Source of the DNA: Pseudomonadota bacterium
Lineage (GTDB): Bacteria > Pseudomonadota > Alphaproteobacteria > Rhizobiales > Rhizobiaceae
DNA: 38,808 bases
Direction of reading: 5' to 3'
Assembly: GCA_023390055.1 (NCBI GenBank)
Contig: JAEWDP010000018.1
Span: 1 to 38,808 of the forward strand
Shown: piece by piece, positions 16,124-24,244 of the stretch
How the letters are laid out: every line of letters starts with the position of its first letter
Position numbering within the stretch: position 1 is the first letter of the stretch
Made by a program: the position numbers and the translations under genes
The notes under the pieces: model-generated
What the model was told of the DNA's origin: nothing
Databases searched by the model: none
Seen by the model: the letters and a program-made list of their open reading frames with translations, nothing else

Positions 16124-17803
16124 TTGCGCGCACGATCAGTAGTCACCGCTTCGGCCGAAGGACCGATCATTGCTTGTGATGAGCCGCTGAGCTTTTGGGG
16201 TGGTATCGATCCGGCACGTGGAACCGTGATCGACGTTCATCACCCGCTGCATGGACAGAACATCAGTGGCGCCATCCTGATGATGCCCTCTACACGCGGC
16301 TCTTGTTCGGGATCAGGCGTTCTGCTTGATCTTGCATTGTCAGGGCGCGGGCCAGCAGCACTGATCTTTTGTGAGCCTGAGGATGTCGTGACGCTCGGTG
16401 CGCTGATCGCCTCCGAGATGTTTGGATGCAAATTGCCGGTATTGCGTTTGTCGGAAGATGATTTTGCGGCACTGGCACGCGAAAACTTCGCATCCATCAC
16501 GCCGAAGGCGGTCCGTGCTGGCCAGATGGACTTGCAACTGGAAGACGCCGGCAATGGCGCGCTTGTGCTCACTGACCGTGACGAGGCGATGCTTGCTGGT
16601 CTGCATGGCACCGCTGCAAAACAGGCCATGCGTATCGTGTGCGCCATGGCGGCACAGCAGGGGGCAACTGAGCTCATCGATGTTACCCAGGCGCATATTG
16701 ACGGGTGCATTTATGCCAGCCCTGCCAATCTGACCTTTGCGGAAAAGATGGCGGGGATGGGAGCAAAAGTCTGCGTTCCAACAACCATGAACGCGATTTC
16801 GGTGGACCATCTGAACTGGAAGGCTCAAGGGGTTGCAGCGGAATTTGGCAATCCGTCCCAGCGTCTGGCCGACGTTTATGTACAGATGGGCTGCCAGCCG
16901 ACCTTCACATGCGCGCCCTATCTCTTGCCGACTGCGCCGGCCAAGGGAGAGGCAATTGCCTGGGCGGAATCGAACGCGGTCGTCTATGCCAACAGCGTAC
17001 TTGGTGCGAGAACGGCCAAACATCCTGATTTTCTTGACCTGTGCATCGCTCTGACTGGTCGTACACCGCTTGCGGGCGTCTATCTTGATGAACATCGCCG
17101 GGCACGACGTGTCATTGATATCGATCTGCCTGATGGCGTTGACGATGCCTTCTGGCCATTGGTCGGATATCTGGCGGGCAGAATGTCGCCGGACCGCATA
17201 CCACTTTTACGCGGCCTTGCACCGGCACGGCCAGGTGAATCGGCGCTGAAGGCGCTTTGTGCCGCATTCGGCACCACTTCGGCAGCACCGATGTTGCATG
17301 TTGATGGCATAACCTGCGAGGCTTTCGCAATTGATGACGGGGCCGATTGCCTGGCGGTTTCGCACGAGGATCTTAGAAGGTGTTGGGCCTTGCTTAACGA
17401 CGGGCCGGAAGCCGTCGAGCTGGTTGCGCTTGGAAGTCCGCATGCGTCGCTTGCGGAATGTCGGGATCTTGCACATGGTCTTGGTGACGCAAGGGTCGCG
17501 GTTGCGACGATTGTCACGGTCGGGCGCGCCACGCTTCAGGCTGTGAGGGATGAGGGCATACTGGATATCCTTCAAAAGCGTGGCGTTCAGGTCATTTCCG
17601 ATCTGTGCTGGTGTTCTATCTGCGAGCCAGTCTTTCCGCCGCATGCACGAACAGTGATGACCAATTCAGGTAAATACGCCCATTACGGTCCGGGACTTTC
17701 CGGTCGGGCTGTAAGGCTCGGTAACCTGGCACAATGCATCCGTGCTGCTTTGACAGGACATGCCGCAACGGAGTTGCCGGCGTGGCTCTCGCGAGAGGCT
17801 TGA
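16124..17803 (+). CDS. Aconitase X, fused small plus large domain (cis-3-hydroxyproline dehydratase-like)
   Basis: About 559 aa. The N-terminal 130 residues are the small swivel (DUF126) domain: ASAEGPIIACDEPLSFWGGID, then STRGSCSGSGVLLDL with the conserved Ser. The remainder is the large AcnX (DUF521) domain: NLTFAEKMAGMGAKVCVPTTMNAI, VQMGCQPTFTCAPYLLP, HVDGITCEA, DLCWCSICEP, and MTNSGKYAHYGPGLSGR near the end. The conserved Cys are the expected iron-sulfur ligands. Characterised bacterial members dehydrate cis-3-hydroxy-L-proline to delta1-pyrroline-2-carboxylate. The start is uncertain: the frame opens at TTG 16040, but an AAGGT 7 bases before TTG 16124 and the family N-terminus favour the latter. 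It ends the catabolic operon. Confidence 0.85.
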   Translation: MRARSVVTASAEGPIIACDEPLSFWGGIDPARGTVIDVHHPLHGQNISGAILMMPSTRGSCSGSGVLLDLALSGRGPAALIFCEPEDVVTLGALIASEMFGCKLPVLRLSEDDFAALARENFASITPKAVRAGQMDLQLEDAGNGALVLTDRDEAMLAGLHGTAAKQAMRIVCAMAAQQGATELIDVTQAHIDGCIYASPANLTFAEKMAGMGAKVCVPTTMNAISVDHLNWKAQGVAAEFGNPSQRLADVYVQMGCQPTFTCAPYLLPTAPAKGEAIAWAESNAVVYANSVLGARTAKHPDFLDLCIALTGRTPLAGVYLDEHRRARRVIDIDLPDGVDDAFWPLVGYLAGRMSPDRIPLLRGLAPARPGESALKALCAAFGTTSAAPMLHVDGITCEAFAIDDGADCLAVSHEDLRRCWALLNDGPEAVELVALGSPHASLAECRDLAHGLGDARVAVATIVTVGRATLQAVRDEGILDILQKRGVQVISDLCWCSICEPVFPPHARTVMTNSGKYAHYGPGLSGRAVRLGNLAQCIRAALTGHAATELPAWLSREA

Positions 17804-18280
17804 TCTCCCATAAGAGGTGCTTGTGCTTGTTGCCACGCTTGCCGCTGATCGCCATGTCATCCCTTCAGCTGGGCACGCGCAAGGATCGTCGTTGCGGGAC
17901 TGACGAGGCTCACCGCGGTCGATCCAGTGACCACCCGTCTTCTGGATGAAAACGTCGTTTGGGAGGTTGAGGCACGGGAAAATCTCAACTTCACAAAGGG
18001 GCTGCCCTCAAACGCGAACGACAGGCTAATGCATGATCCTTGTCATGCGGTCTGTGACGACAGGCTTGCCTTTTTGGACAGCGATCATTTTTCGCAATTT
18101 CTATTGACGACTCTTCCATTAAGCTGAAGTTCCAGCGCTCAAAGTCGATCTTTCCCTTGCACCGCGGGCATTTGGCGGGATTTTAGGCTGACGACTTTCT
18201 GACTACACTGTAATGCTACCGATAAGTTCCCTCGCGCGGCGCTGGAGGTATACTCTTACAAAGTCAGCGTCTTTGGAAAC
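17804..18280. other. 477-base gap with no assigned gene; zinc-ribbon-like coding relic
   Basis: No intact gene was recognised. On the minus strand, about 18000-18186, a frame reads KCPRCKGKIDFERWNFS followed by more Cys-rich sequence. The CxxC looks like a zinc ribbon, but the frame has a stop immediately upstream and no start codon, so it is at most a decayed fragment. No convincing terminator follows aconitase X. Confidence 0.4.
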
Positions 18281-18487
18281 CTAGTGGGTGTTCTCAAGAA
18301 TTTCGCGCTTGCGCAGATCCTCGATAGCCGCGATTGCCTCTTCAGCGGACCAGCCAGCCTTGACGGCCGCGTCGACAATCCTTGCCTCGCATTCGAGCGC
18401 CAATCTGTTGTAGACGGGCTCAATCGCCTCCTGGAGGGTCAGGATGTGGTCGTCGGATTTTACATGAATATGCGCCGACATTGCCAT
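18281..18487 (-). CDS. Small orphan protein, 68 aa, function unknown
   Basis: Starting at 18487 the ATG has GGAG six bases upstream (the frame also opens 12 bases earlier). The protein is acidic and helical. HVKSDDHILTLQEAIEPVYN is followed by KAGWSAEEAIAAIEDLRKRE, which has the look of a small UBA-like or three-helix bundle. No Cys, signal peptide or membrane segment is present. I do not recognise a named family. It stands alone between the aconitase X operon and cysH, with several hundred non-coding bases on both sides. Good codon usage and a ribosome site make it likely to be real. Confidence 0.6.
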   Translation of the reverse strand: MAMSAHIHVKSDDHILTLQEAIEPVYNRLALECEARIVDAAVKAGWSAEEAIAAIEDLRKREILENTH

Positions 18488-19060
18488 CGTCGTCTCCATT
18501 CATCTGATGGGTTGAAATTCAAAATCCCCGGAAATGAGATTTGTTCCGGGAGTTGCTGTTTAATTGTCATAAGTTGCGCAGCGTGTCAGCGGTACGGATA
18601 AACTTCTCCAGACTTAATCGTATCGGCGGATTGCACAAGGAAATCGCCTGAGATCTCGCCGTAACGACTGATAGCCATCAAGGTCAAACGAGGCAGAACC
18701 AACGTGAGAACTGTCTCCGGTGAGCGCTGCAGCATGGCAGTCCCCGAGATCATCATCGATGGGCTGCGTTTCGGCTGGCAAGGGCAATCAACGCCCCCAG
18801 CCATATCTTTCCCTCTTATGGTTTTCATGTTGCCACTGCATATTCATCGTCTCGGGACCGCAGTAACACTTTGCCCCGGAATTACGATAATTGCGCCAGA
18901 ATCTCAAATCTGTCGGCATTTTGTCGCGGCGCGCCAGCTTTTCTCCTCTTGCCGGGCTTTGGAGAGAGATTTGCTCATCATCGGCGCGTCATGAAACCGC
19001 TGTTTCTGTTCTAGTGCGAGTGCAGCTTCCATAATTGCTTCAAGAGTACGGAAGAATGTG
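18488..19060. other. 573-base gap upstream of cysH, no confident gene
   Basis: Several short overlapping frames occur on both strands, none with a recognisable product or strong ribosome site. A 42-residue minus-strand frame at 18904-19032 (ending in WRAATKCRQI) has only a weak start. The cysH promoter should lie in its right part. No riboswitch or clear operator was identified. Confidence 0.4.
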
Positions 19061-19822
19061 ATGACAATCCACAATACCTCCGGCCCACATCTGGCCGAAC
19101 TTGCCGCAACGTCTGATAGACAATTTGGTTCGCTTGATCTTGCAGGGCGTCTGTCGCTCGCGGCTTCGATCGGCCGTGCGGTGTTTACGACCAGTCTCGG
19201 AATAGAAGACCAGGTTATTACTGCAGCGATCGGCCTCGGCCGGCCGGATATCACGATCGCCACCCTAGAAACGGGACGCCTGTTCCCCGAAACCCTCGCC
19301 TTGATGACTGAAACCGAGGAGCGTTTCGCCATCGAGATCCGTCGTTTTTATCCGGATCCGGCAGATGTCGAAGACTATATTGCCCGCTACGGTCTCAATG
19401 GCTTCTACGAAAGCGTCGAGGCCCGCCATGTCTGTTGTGGTCTGCGTAAGCTAAAGCCGCTTGCGCGTGCTCTTGAAGGTGCTGCTGTCTGGGTTACCGG
19501 ATTACGTCGTGGCCAGTCGGGCAATCGATCAGAGATTTCCTTCGTGGAATACGATGCCGAGCGCGGCCTTATCAAGGTCAATCCCCTCGCTGACTGGTCG
19601 CTAGAGCAGATCAATACTTATGTCGAAAAAAATGTCGTCCCCATCAATCCGCTTCACAGGCGCGGCTATCCGTCGATCGGTTGTGAGCCCTGTACGCGTG
19701 CGATCAAACCAGGTGAGCCGGAGCGTGCCGGCCGATGGTGGTGGGAAAATGATGAAAAGCGCGAATGCGGTCTGCATGTCCCGGATGTGACTGCTGCATC
19801 GTCGAATTCGAGTGCCTTGTAA
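19061..19822 (+). CDS. cysH: Assimilatory adenylyl-sulfate (APS) reductase, thioredoxin-dependent
   Basis: 253 aa PAPS/APS reductase family. The PP-loop-like nucleotide site is at SLGIEDQVI, and RRGQSGNRS and W-rich GRWWWEN segments are present. Cys125-Cys126 (HVCCGLRK) and Cys208-x-x-Cys211 (IGCEPC) form the [4Fe-4S]-ligand set that marks enzymes able to use APS directly. Cys236 in ECGLH is the catalytic Cys. The start is ATG 19061 with GGAAGA five bases upstream (GTG 19058 is also open). It makes sulfite from APS produced by CysDN, the next two genes. The absence of an APS kinase domain in this cluster agrees with use of APS. Confidence 0.94.
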   Translation: MTIHNTSGPHLAELAATSDRQFGSLDLAGRLSLAASIGRAVFTTSLGIEDQVITAAIGLGRPDITIATLETGRLFPETLALMTETEERFAIEIRRFYPDPADVEDYIARYGLNGFYESVEARHVCCGLRKLKPLARALEGAAVWVTGLRRGQSGNRSEISFVEYDAERGLIKVNPLADWSLEQINTYVEKNVVPINPLHRRGYPSIGCEPCTRAIKPGEPERAGRWWWENDEKRECGLHVPDVTAASSNSSAL

Positions 19823-19858
19823 TCGGCGGATGAGCGTTCGCCCCGGAGATCATTGTTA

Positions 19859-20812
19859 ATGTCAAATGTCCACTACGCAGCAGAGCCCAGGTCTGCTCCG
19901 TCATCCAAGCCACTACTCGATCCGCATCTCAAGTCGCTGGAAAATGAAGCAATCCATATCTTCCGGGAGGTCGCCGCCGAGTTCGAGCGTCCGGTGATGC
20001 TCTATTCCATCGGCAAGGATTCGTCCGTTCTTCTGCACCTTGCCCGCAAGGCCTTTCATCCCGGCCGTATACCGTTTCCGCTGCTGCACGTTGATACAGG
20101 CTGGAAGTTTCGCGAAATGATCCGGTTTCGCGATGAAATTGCTGAATATTATGATCTTGATCTCGTTGTTCATACCAATCCGCGCGGCAAGGTGGAAAAC
20201 ATCACTCCGTTCACATACGGATCGTCTCGCTATACCGACATCATGAAGACAGAGGCACTGCGCCAGGCCCTCGACGCAGGTCGCTATGATGCCGCCTTTG
20301 GCGGCGCTCGTCGCGACGAGGAGGCAAGCCGTGCCAAGGAGCGGATCTATTCTTTTCGCACACCGGAGCACCGGTGGGATCCGCGCAATCAACGTCCGGA
20401 ACTGTGGAACGTCTATAATGGCATGATCCGAACAGGTGAAAGTGTCCGATCGTTTCCGCTCTCCAACTGGACCGAGGTGGATATCTGGCGCTACATCCAG
20501 GCCGAAGACATCCCGCTGGTGCCGCTCTATTTCGCGGCGGAACGCCCCTATGTCGAGCGCGACGGCATGATGATCCTGGCCGAGGATCCGCGCCTTGAAC
20601 TGCTGCCAGGCGAAACCGTCCAGACAGGACATATCCGGTTCCGCACTCTCGGCTGCTTTCCGCTGACTGGCGCCATCCGCTCGCGCGCAACGACGCTCGA
20701 CGACGTGATTGCCGAGCTCGAGATCGCCACTGTCTCCGAACGTCAGGGCCGTGCCATCGACCGCGACCAGTCTGCTTCGATGGAGAAGAAGAAACGCGAA
20801 GGATATTTCTGA
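19859..20812 (+). CDS. cysD: Sulfate adenylyltransferase subunit 2
   Basis: 317 aa. Near the N-terminus LKSLENEAIHIFREV leads to the PP-loop motif YSIGKDSSVLLHLARKAF. VDTGWKFREMIRFRD, AFGGARRDEEASRAKERIYSFR and LFPLSNWTEVDIWRYI-like segments (here SFPLSNWTEVDIW) and the C-terminal basic KKKREGYF tail are classic CysD. With CysN it adenylates sulfate to APS in the cytoplasm. ATG 19859 is chosen; a TTG two codons earlier is also possible because the GGAG site lies between. Only one base separates its stop from the cysN ATG. Confidence 0.96.
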   Translation: MSNVHYAAEPRSAPSSKPLLDPHLKSLENEAIHIFREVAAEFERPVMLYSIGKDSSVLLHLARKAFHPGRIPFPLLHVDTGWKFREMIRFRDEIAEYYDLDLVVHTNPRGKVENITPFTYGSSRYTDIMKTEALRQALDAGRYDAAFGGARRDEEASRAKERIYSFRTPEHRWDPRNQRPELWNVYNGMIRTGESVRSFPLSNWTEVDIWRYIQAEDIPLVPLYFAAERPYVERDGMMILAEDPRLELLPGETVQTGHIRFRTLGCFPLTGAIRSRATTLDDVIAELEIATVSERQGRAIDRDQSASMEKKKREGYF

Positions 20813-20813
20813 G

Positions 20814-22298
20814 ATGACTGCCTCTGCCACAGCCGCTTCGCTCGTTCATCCCATGGGAGAGACGTCTCCGGTGAGCCGCGACATGCGTCCCTTGCGCCTT
20901 ATTACATGCGGCAGCGTCGATGATGGAAAGTCGACATTGATCGGGCGGCTTCTCTGGGACACCAAGGCCGTCAAGGAGGATCAGGCTGCCAATCTGGAAC
21001 GTGATTCCGGTCAGCAGAACGATCTTGGCCTGCCTGATTTTGCGCTTTTGCTCGATGGTCTCCAGGCGGAGCGTGAGCAAGGCATCACGATCGATGTCGC
21101 ATACCGCTATTTTTCTACCGAACGACGCTCCTTCATCGTCGCCGATACACCCGGGCACGAGCAGTACACGCGCAACATGGCAACCGGGGCATCGACTGCG
21201 GACCTCGCTGTCTTGCTCGCCGATGCGCGTGTCGGACTTCTCGAACAGACCCGCAGGCATGCCACGATTGCTGCATTGATGGGCATCAACCAGTTTGTTC
21301 TCGCGGTTAACAAGATTGACCTTGTGGAATACGACAAGGCTGTCTTTGATCGCATTGCGAACGATTTCAGGGAACTGGCGATGTCGCTTGGAGTGCGACA
21401 GGTCACCGCTATTCCAATGTCTGCCCTCAAGGGCGAAAATGTTGTCTATCCGGCTGGAACCGTGATGCCCTGGTATGATGGTCAAACGCTCATCGAGACG
21501 CTGGAGCTTGCCACGGCACGTTCCGCGCAGTCCGGTGGCTTTCGTCTGTCGGTGCAGCGCGTTGCACGACCGGGGGAAAGCTTTCGTGGTTATCAGGGTA
21601 CGGTTGCAGGTGGCTCGGTAAAGCCAGGTGACAGCGTCGTGGTGCTGCCATCGGGGACGATCGCCAACGTCAAGCAGATCGTCACATTCGACCTTGTTCG
21701 AAATGCTGCTGTTGCAGGTGATGCGGTTACACTTGTTCTCGATCGGCAAGTGGATATCGCGCGCGGTGACATGATCGTGTCGCTTGATGCACAGCCCATG
21801 AGTGGCCTGGAATTCGAAGCTCAGGTCGTTGCCTTGCAGCCCGCAGGTATCGAACCTGGAAAACGCTACTGGCTGAAAAGCGGCAGCAGGCGCCAGCGTG
21901 TGTCTTTGAAGCCGGTATCCCAGCTCGAATTGGCTACCGGGTCGTGGCAACCGCATTCGCAACCTTTGCCAATGAACGCTATTGGTCTGGTTCATCTTAC
22001 TTTTGACGAACAGGCGGTGTTCGATACCTATGAGCAGAACCGCTCCACGGGCGCATTCATCCTCATTGATCCGGAAACGTATGAGACAGTTGCTGGCGGC
22101 ATGATCAGTGCCCGGCGCCAGGGCGGTATCGGTATCCGCCATGATGGCGAGCGCGTCATCCTGTCATTGCCTCCGGATCTTGCCGACCAGCTCATGGCAA
22201 GTGCGTTGTTTGCCAATCGCAGAGATGAGACGGATATTCGACGGATGACGGCATCGCAGGCCGCAGACCTCTTTTCGGATGCAGCCATTGACATCTGA
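20814..22298 (+). CDS. cysN: Sulfate adenylyltransferase subunit 1 (GTPase)
   Basis: 494 aa EF-Tu-like GTPase. G1 is GSVDDGKST (33-41), G3 is DTPGHEQY with TRNMATGAST, and G4 is NKIDLV. Beta-barrel domains follow with FRGYQGTVAGGSVKPGDSV. GTP hydrolysis drives APS synthesis by CysD. The length stops after the barrel domains, so unlike rhizobial NodQ or CysNC there is no C-terminal APS kinase. The frame is open far upstream inside cysD, but this ATG one base after the cysD stop is the natural start. A hairpin follows the gene. Confidence 0.96.
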   Translation: MTASATAASLVHPMGETSPVSRDMRPLRLITCGSVDDGKSTLIGRLLWDTKAVKEDQAANLERDSGQQNDLGLPDFALLLDGLQAEREQGITIDVAYRYFSTERRSFIVADTPGHEQYTRNMATGASTADLAVLLADARVGLLEQTRRHATIAALMGINQFVLAVNKIDLVEYDKAVFDRIANDFRELAMSLGVRQVTAIPMSALKGENVVYPAGTVMPWYDGQTLIETLELATARSAQSGGFRLSVQRVARPGESFRGYQGTVAGGSVKPGDSVVVLPSGTIANVKQIVTFDLVRNAAVAGDAVTLVLDRQVDIARGDMIVSLDAQPMSGLEFEAQVVALQPAGIEPGKRYWLKSGSRRQRVSLKPVSQLELATGSWQPHSQPLPMNAIGLVHLTFDEQAVFDTYEQNRSTGAFILIDPETYETVAGGMISARRQGGIGIRHDGERVILSLPPDLADQLMASALFANRRDETDIRRMTASQAADLFSDAAIDI

Positions 22299-22363
22299 CA
22301 TGCTGACAGACCGCTTCATAGAAGCATTGGGGCCATTTTGCCTTTGAGGTGAGGCAGGGCTGT

Positions 22364-22389
22364 GCGTCTCTCAATCATATGAGAGGCGC
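22364..22389. terminator. Stem-loop between convergent cysN and betA
   Basis: GCGTCTCTCA pairs with TGAGAGGCGC (ten pairs, one G-T on the RNA) around a six-base loop. It lies midway between the convergent cysN and betA stops and could act in both directions, although neither side has a clear T-run. Confidence 0.45.
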
Positions 22390-22423
22390 CCCTTGCCAAA
22401 CTGAACCGCGTTGTCAAAAGCCG

Positions 22424-24073
22424 TTACCGATCGCTTGTGGCAGCCCTTGGATTGACCCAGGGCTCCTGATTTGATCGCGGCAGTGGCTGGCGGCCAAGGA
22501 TATGGTCGGCAGCCTTTTCGCCGGTCATGATCGAAGGTCCGTTGAGATTTCCATAGGTGATGTGCGGGAAGATTGATGAATCTGCAACCCGAAGCCCGTC
22601 GATCCCGATAACCCGGCATTCGGGGTCAACAACGGCCTGCGGGTCGTTCCTGTCACCCATCTTGCATGTTCCGCACGGATGATAGGCACTTTCCAGGTTA
22701 TCGCGCAGGAACGCATCGATTTCTTCATCGCTTACAACCGTCTCGCCGGGCTGGATCTCGGGGCCACGATAGAGATCGAACGCCTTCTGGCCGAAGATCT
22801 CACGCGTCAGACGCACACAATGGCGAAATTTCTGCCAGTCTTCTTCGTGGCTCATATAGTTGAAGCGGATGACGGGGTCATCTTGCGGGTCGGACGAACG
22901 TAGCGTCACGCTGCCTCGCGACTTGGAAAGATTGTAGCCGACATGGACCTGGAAGCCGTGGCTCTTGGCTGCGGCGCGGCCGTCATAGGAAATGGCAACC
23001 GGGAGGAAGTGATATTGGATATCGGGTTGTTTCAGGCCAGGTGCGGAACGTATGAAGGCGCAGGATTCAAACTGGTTGGAGGCACCAAGCCCTGTCTTGG
23101 ACAGGAGCCATTGCGCGCCTGCCACGCCTTGCCAGAACCAGGGCAGCCAGGAATAGAGAGACACCGGTTTCGTGGAAATCTGCTGGAAGTAGAATTCCAT
23201 GTGATCCTGGAGGTTGGCGCCAACGCCCGGAAGATCCAGCTTTACCTCTATGCCATTGTCGCGCAGATGGTCAGCAGGCCCGATACCCGACAGCATCAGG
23301 AGCTTTGGCGAGTTGAAGGACGAGGCAGCGACGATAACCTCCCGATGTGCCTGGACTATTTCCAGGCGACCGCCGCGCTTGATCTCGACACCTGTCGCCC
23401 GACCATTTTCGATTACGATCCTCTGCGCAAAGCCGTTGATGAGTTGTACGTTCTTGCGCTTTAGCGCTGGTCTGAGATAAGCGTTTGCTGCTGACCAGCG
23501 ACGTCCCATGTGGATCGTCTGCTCCATCAGGCCGAAGCCTTCCTGCTTGGAGCCGTTATAATCGTCTGTGAGTTCGAACCCGGCTTGCTTGCCGGCCTCA
23601 ATGAAAGCGTGGAACAGCGGATTGACGAACGGCCCGCGGCGGACATGCAAAGGGCCGTTCTTTCCACGCCAGCCATCCTCGCCGCCATGGCTGGTTTCCA
23701 TGCGTTTGTAATAGGGGAGCACATCCGCGTAAGACCAACCGCGTGCGCCAAGTTCTTCCCAGCGATTGAAATCCTCGCTATGCCCGCGGACATAGACAAG
23801 ACCATTGATCGATGAAGAGCCGCCAATCACCTTGCCGCGTGGTGCGGTTATGCGTCGATTGTTGAGATTGGGCTCCGGTTCGGAAAGATAGCCCCAATTG
23901 TAGCGCTTCATGCTCATGGGCCAGGCAAGTGCCGCCGGCATCTGAATGAACGGGCCGACATCGGAACCACCGGCCTCAATTACGATGACTGAGTTCTTTC
24001 CGTCTTCCGACAGGCGATAGGCCATCGCCGAACCTGCTGAACCGGAACCGATGATGACAAAATCTGCCTGCAT
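22424..24073 (-). CDS. betA: Choline dehydrogenase
   Basis: 549 aa GMC flavoprotein. The N-terminal FAD-binding motif is DFVIIGSGSAGSAMAYRL. GMC signature 1 lies in PRGKVIGGSSSINGLVYVRGH, with GARGWSYADVLPYYKRME next. Signature 2 is ASSFNSPKLLMLSGIGPADHL. The C-terminus has AYHPCGTCKMG and DSSIFPHITYGNLNGPSIM with the active-site His and Asn. Length and motifs match BetA. It oxidises choline to betaine aldehyde at the membrane. GAGG lies 8 bases before the ATG. It is the last gene of betI-betB-betA, separated from betB by 171 bases containing three hairpins. Confidence 0.96.
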   Translation of the reverse strand: MQADFVIIGSGSAGSAMAYRLSEDGKNSVIVIEAGGSDVGPFIQMPAALAWPMSMKRYNWGYLSEPEPNLNNRRITAPRGKVIGGSSSINGLVYVRGHSEDFNRWEELGARGWSYADVLPYYKRMETSHGGEDGWRGKNGPLHVRRGPFVNPLFHAFIEAGKQAGFELTDDYNGSKQEGFGLMEQTIHMGRRWSAANAYLRPALKRKNVQLINGFAQRIVIENGRATGVEIKRGGRLEIVQAHREVIVAASSFNSPKLLMLSGIGPADHLRDNGIEVKLDLPGVGANLQDHMEFYFQQISTKPVSLYSWLPWFWQGVAGAQWLLSKTGLGASNQFESCAFIRSAPGLKQPDIQYHFLPVAISYDGRAAAKSHGFQVHVGYNLSKSRGSVTLRSSDPQDDPVIRFNYMSHEEDWQKFRHCVRLTREIFGQKAFDLYRGPEIQPGETVVSDEEIDAFLRDNLESAYHPCGTCKMGDRNDPQAVVDPECRVIGIDGLRVADSSIFPHITYGNLNGPSIMTGEKAADHILGRQPLPRSNQEPWVNPRAATSDR

Positions 24074-24156
24074 ATCTTGAACCTCTTATCGTCTTGTCCC
24101 TCGTTCATGCCTGGGCGGTTATTCGCCGCCGTCGGGACGAGAGGGATAGTGCTGGT

Positions 24157-24234
24157 ACGCCATATGTCCGCTATGGCGTTCATTGGCTCCGGCCCCTGCA
24201 AATGGGCCGGATGGTGCCTTTCGGACGAAGGCAC
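24157..24234. repeat. Three consecutive stem-loops in the betB-betA intercistronic gap
   Basis: Within 78 bases there are three perfect inverted repeats: ACGCCATA/TATGGCGT (24157-24179), TCCGGCCC/GGGCCGGA (24188-24211) and GTGCCTT/AAGGCAC (24214-24234). Such arrays resemble the palindromic mosaic elements found between rhizobial genes and would fold in the betBA transcript, possibly stabilising the betB part. Confidence 0.6.
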
Positions 24235-24244
24235 GCTTCGCCTC

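Noticed and set aside
18000..18186. Minus-strand Cys-rich frame with CPRCKG zinc-ribbon look
   Set aside because: Stop codon immediately upstream and no start codon, so it was kept only as a possible relic in the gap entry.
18904..19032. 42-residue minus-strand ORF upstream of cysH
   Set aside because: Weak ribosome site and no recognised family; not enough to call a gene.
20241..22142. A 633-codon open frame on the minus strand opposite cysD and cysN
   Set aside because: It is a codon-bias shadow of cysDN. The plus-strand products show complete motif sets, and the antisense product shows none.
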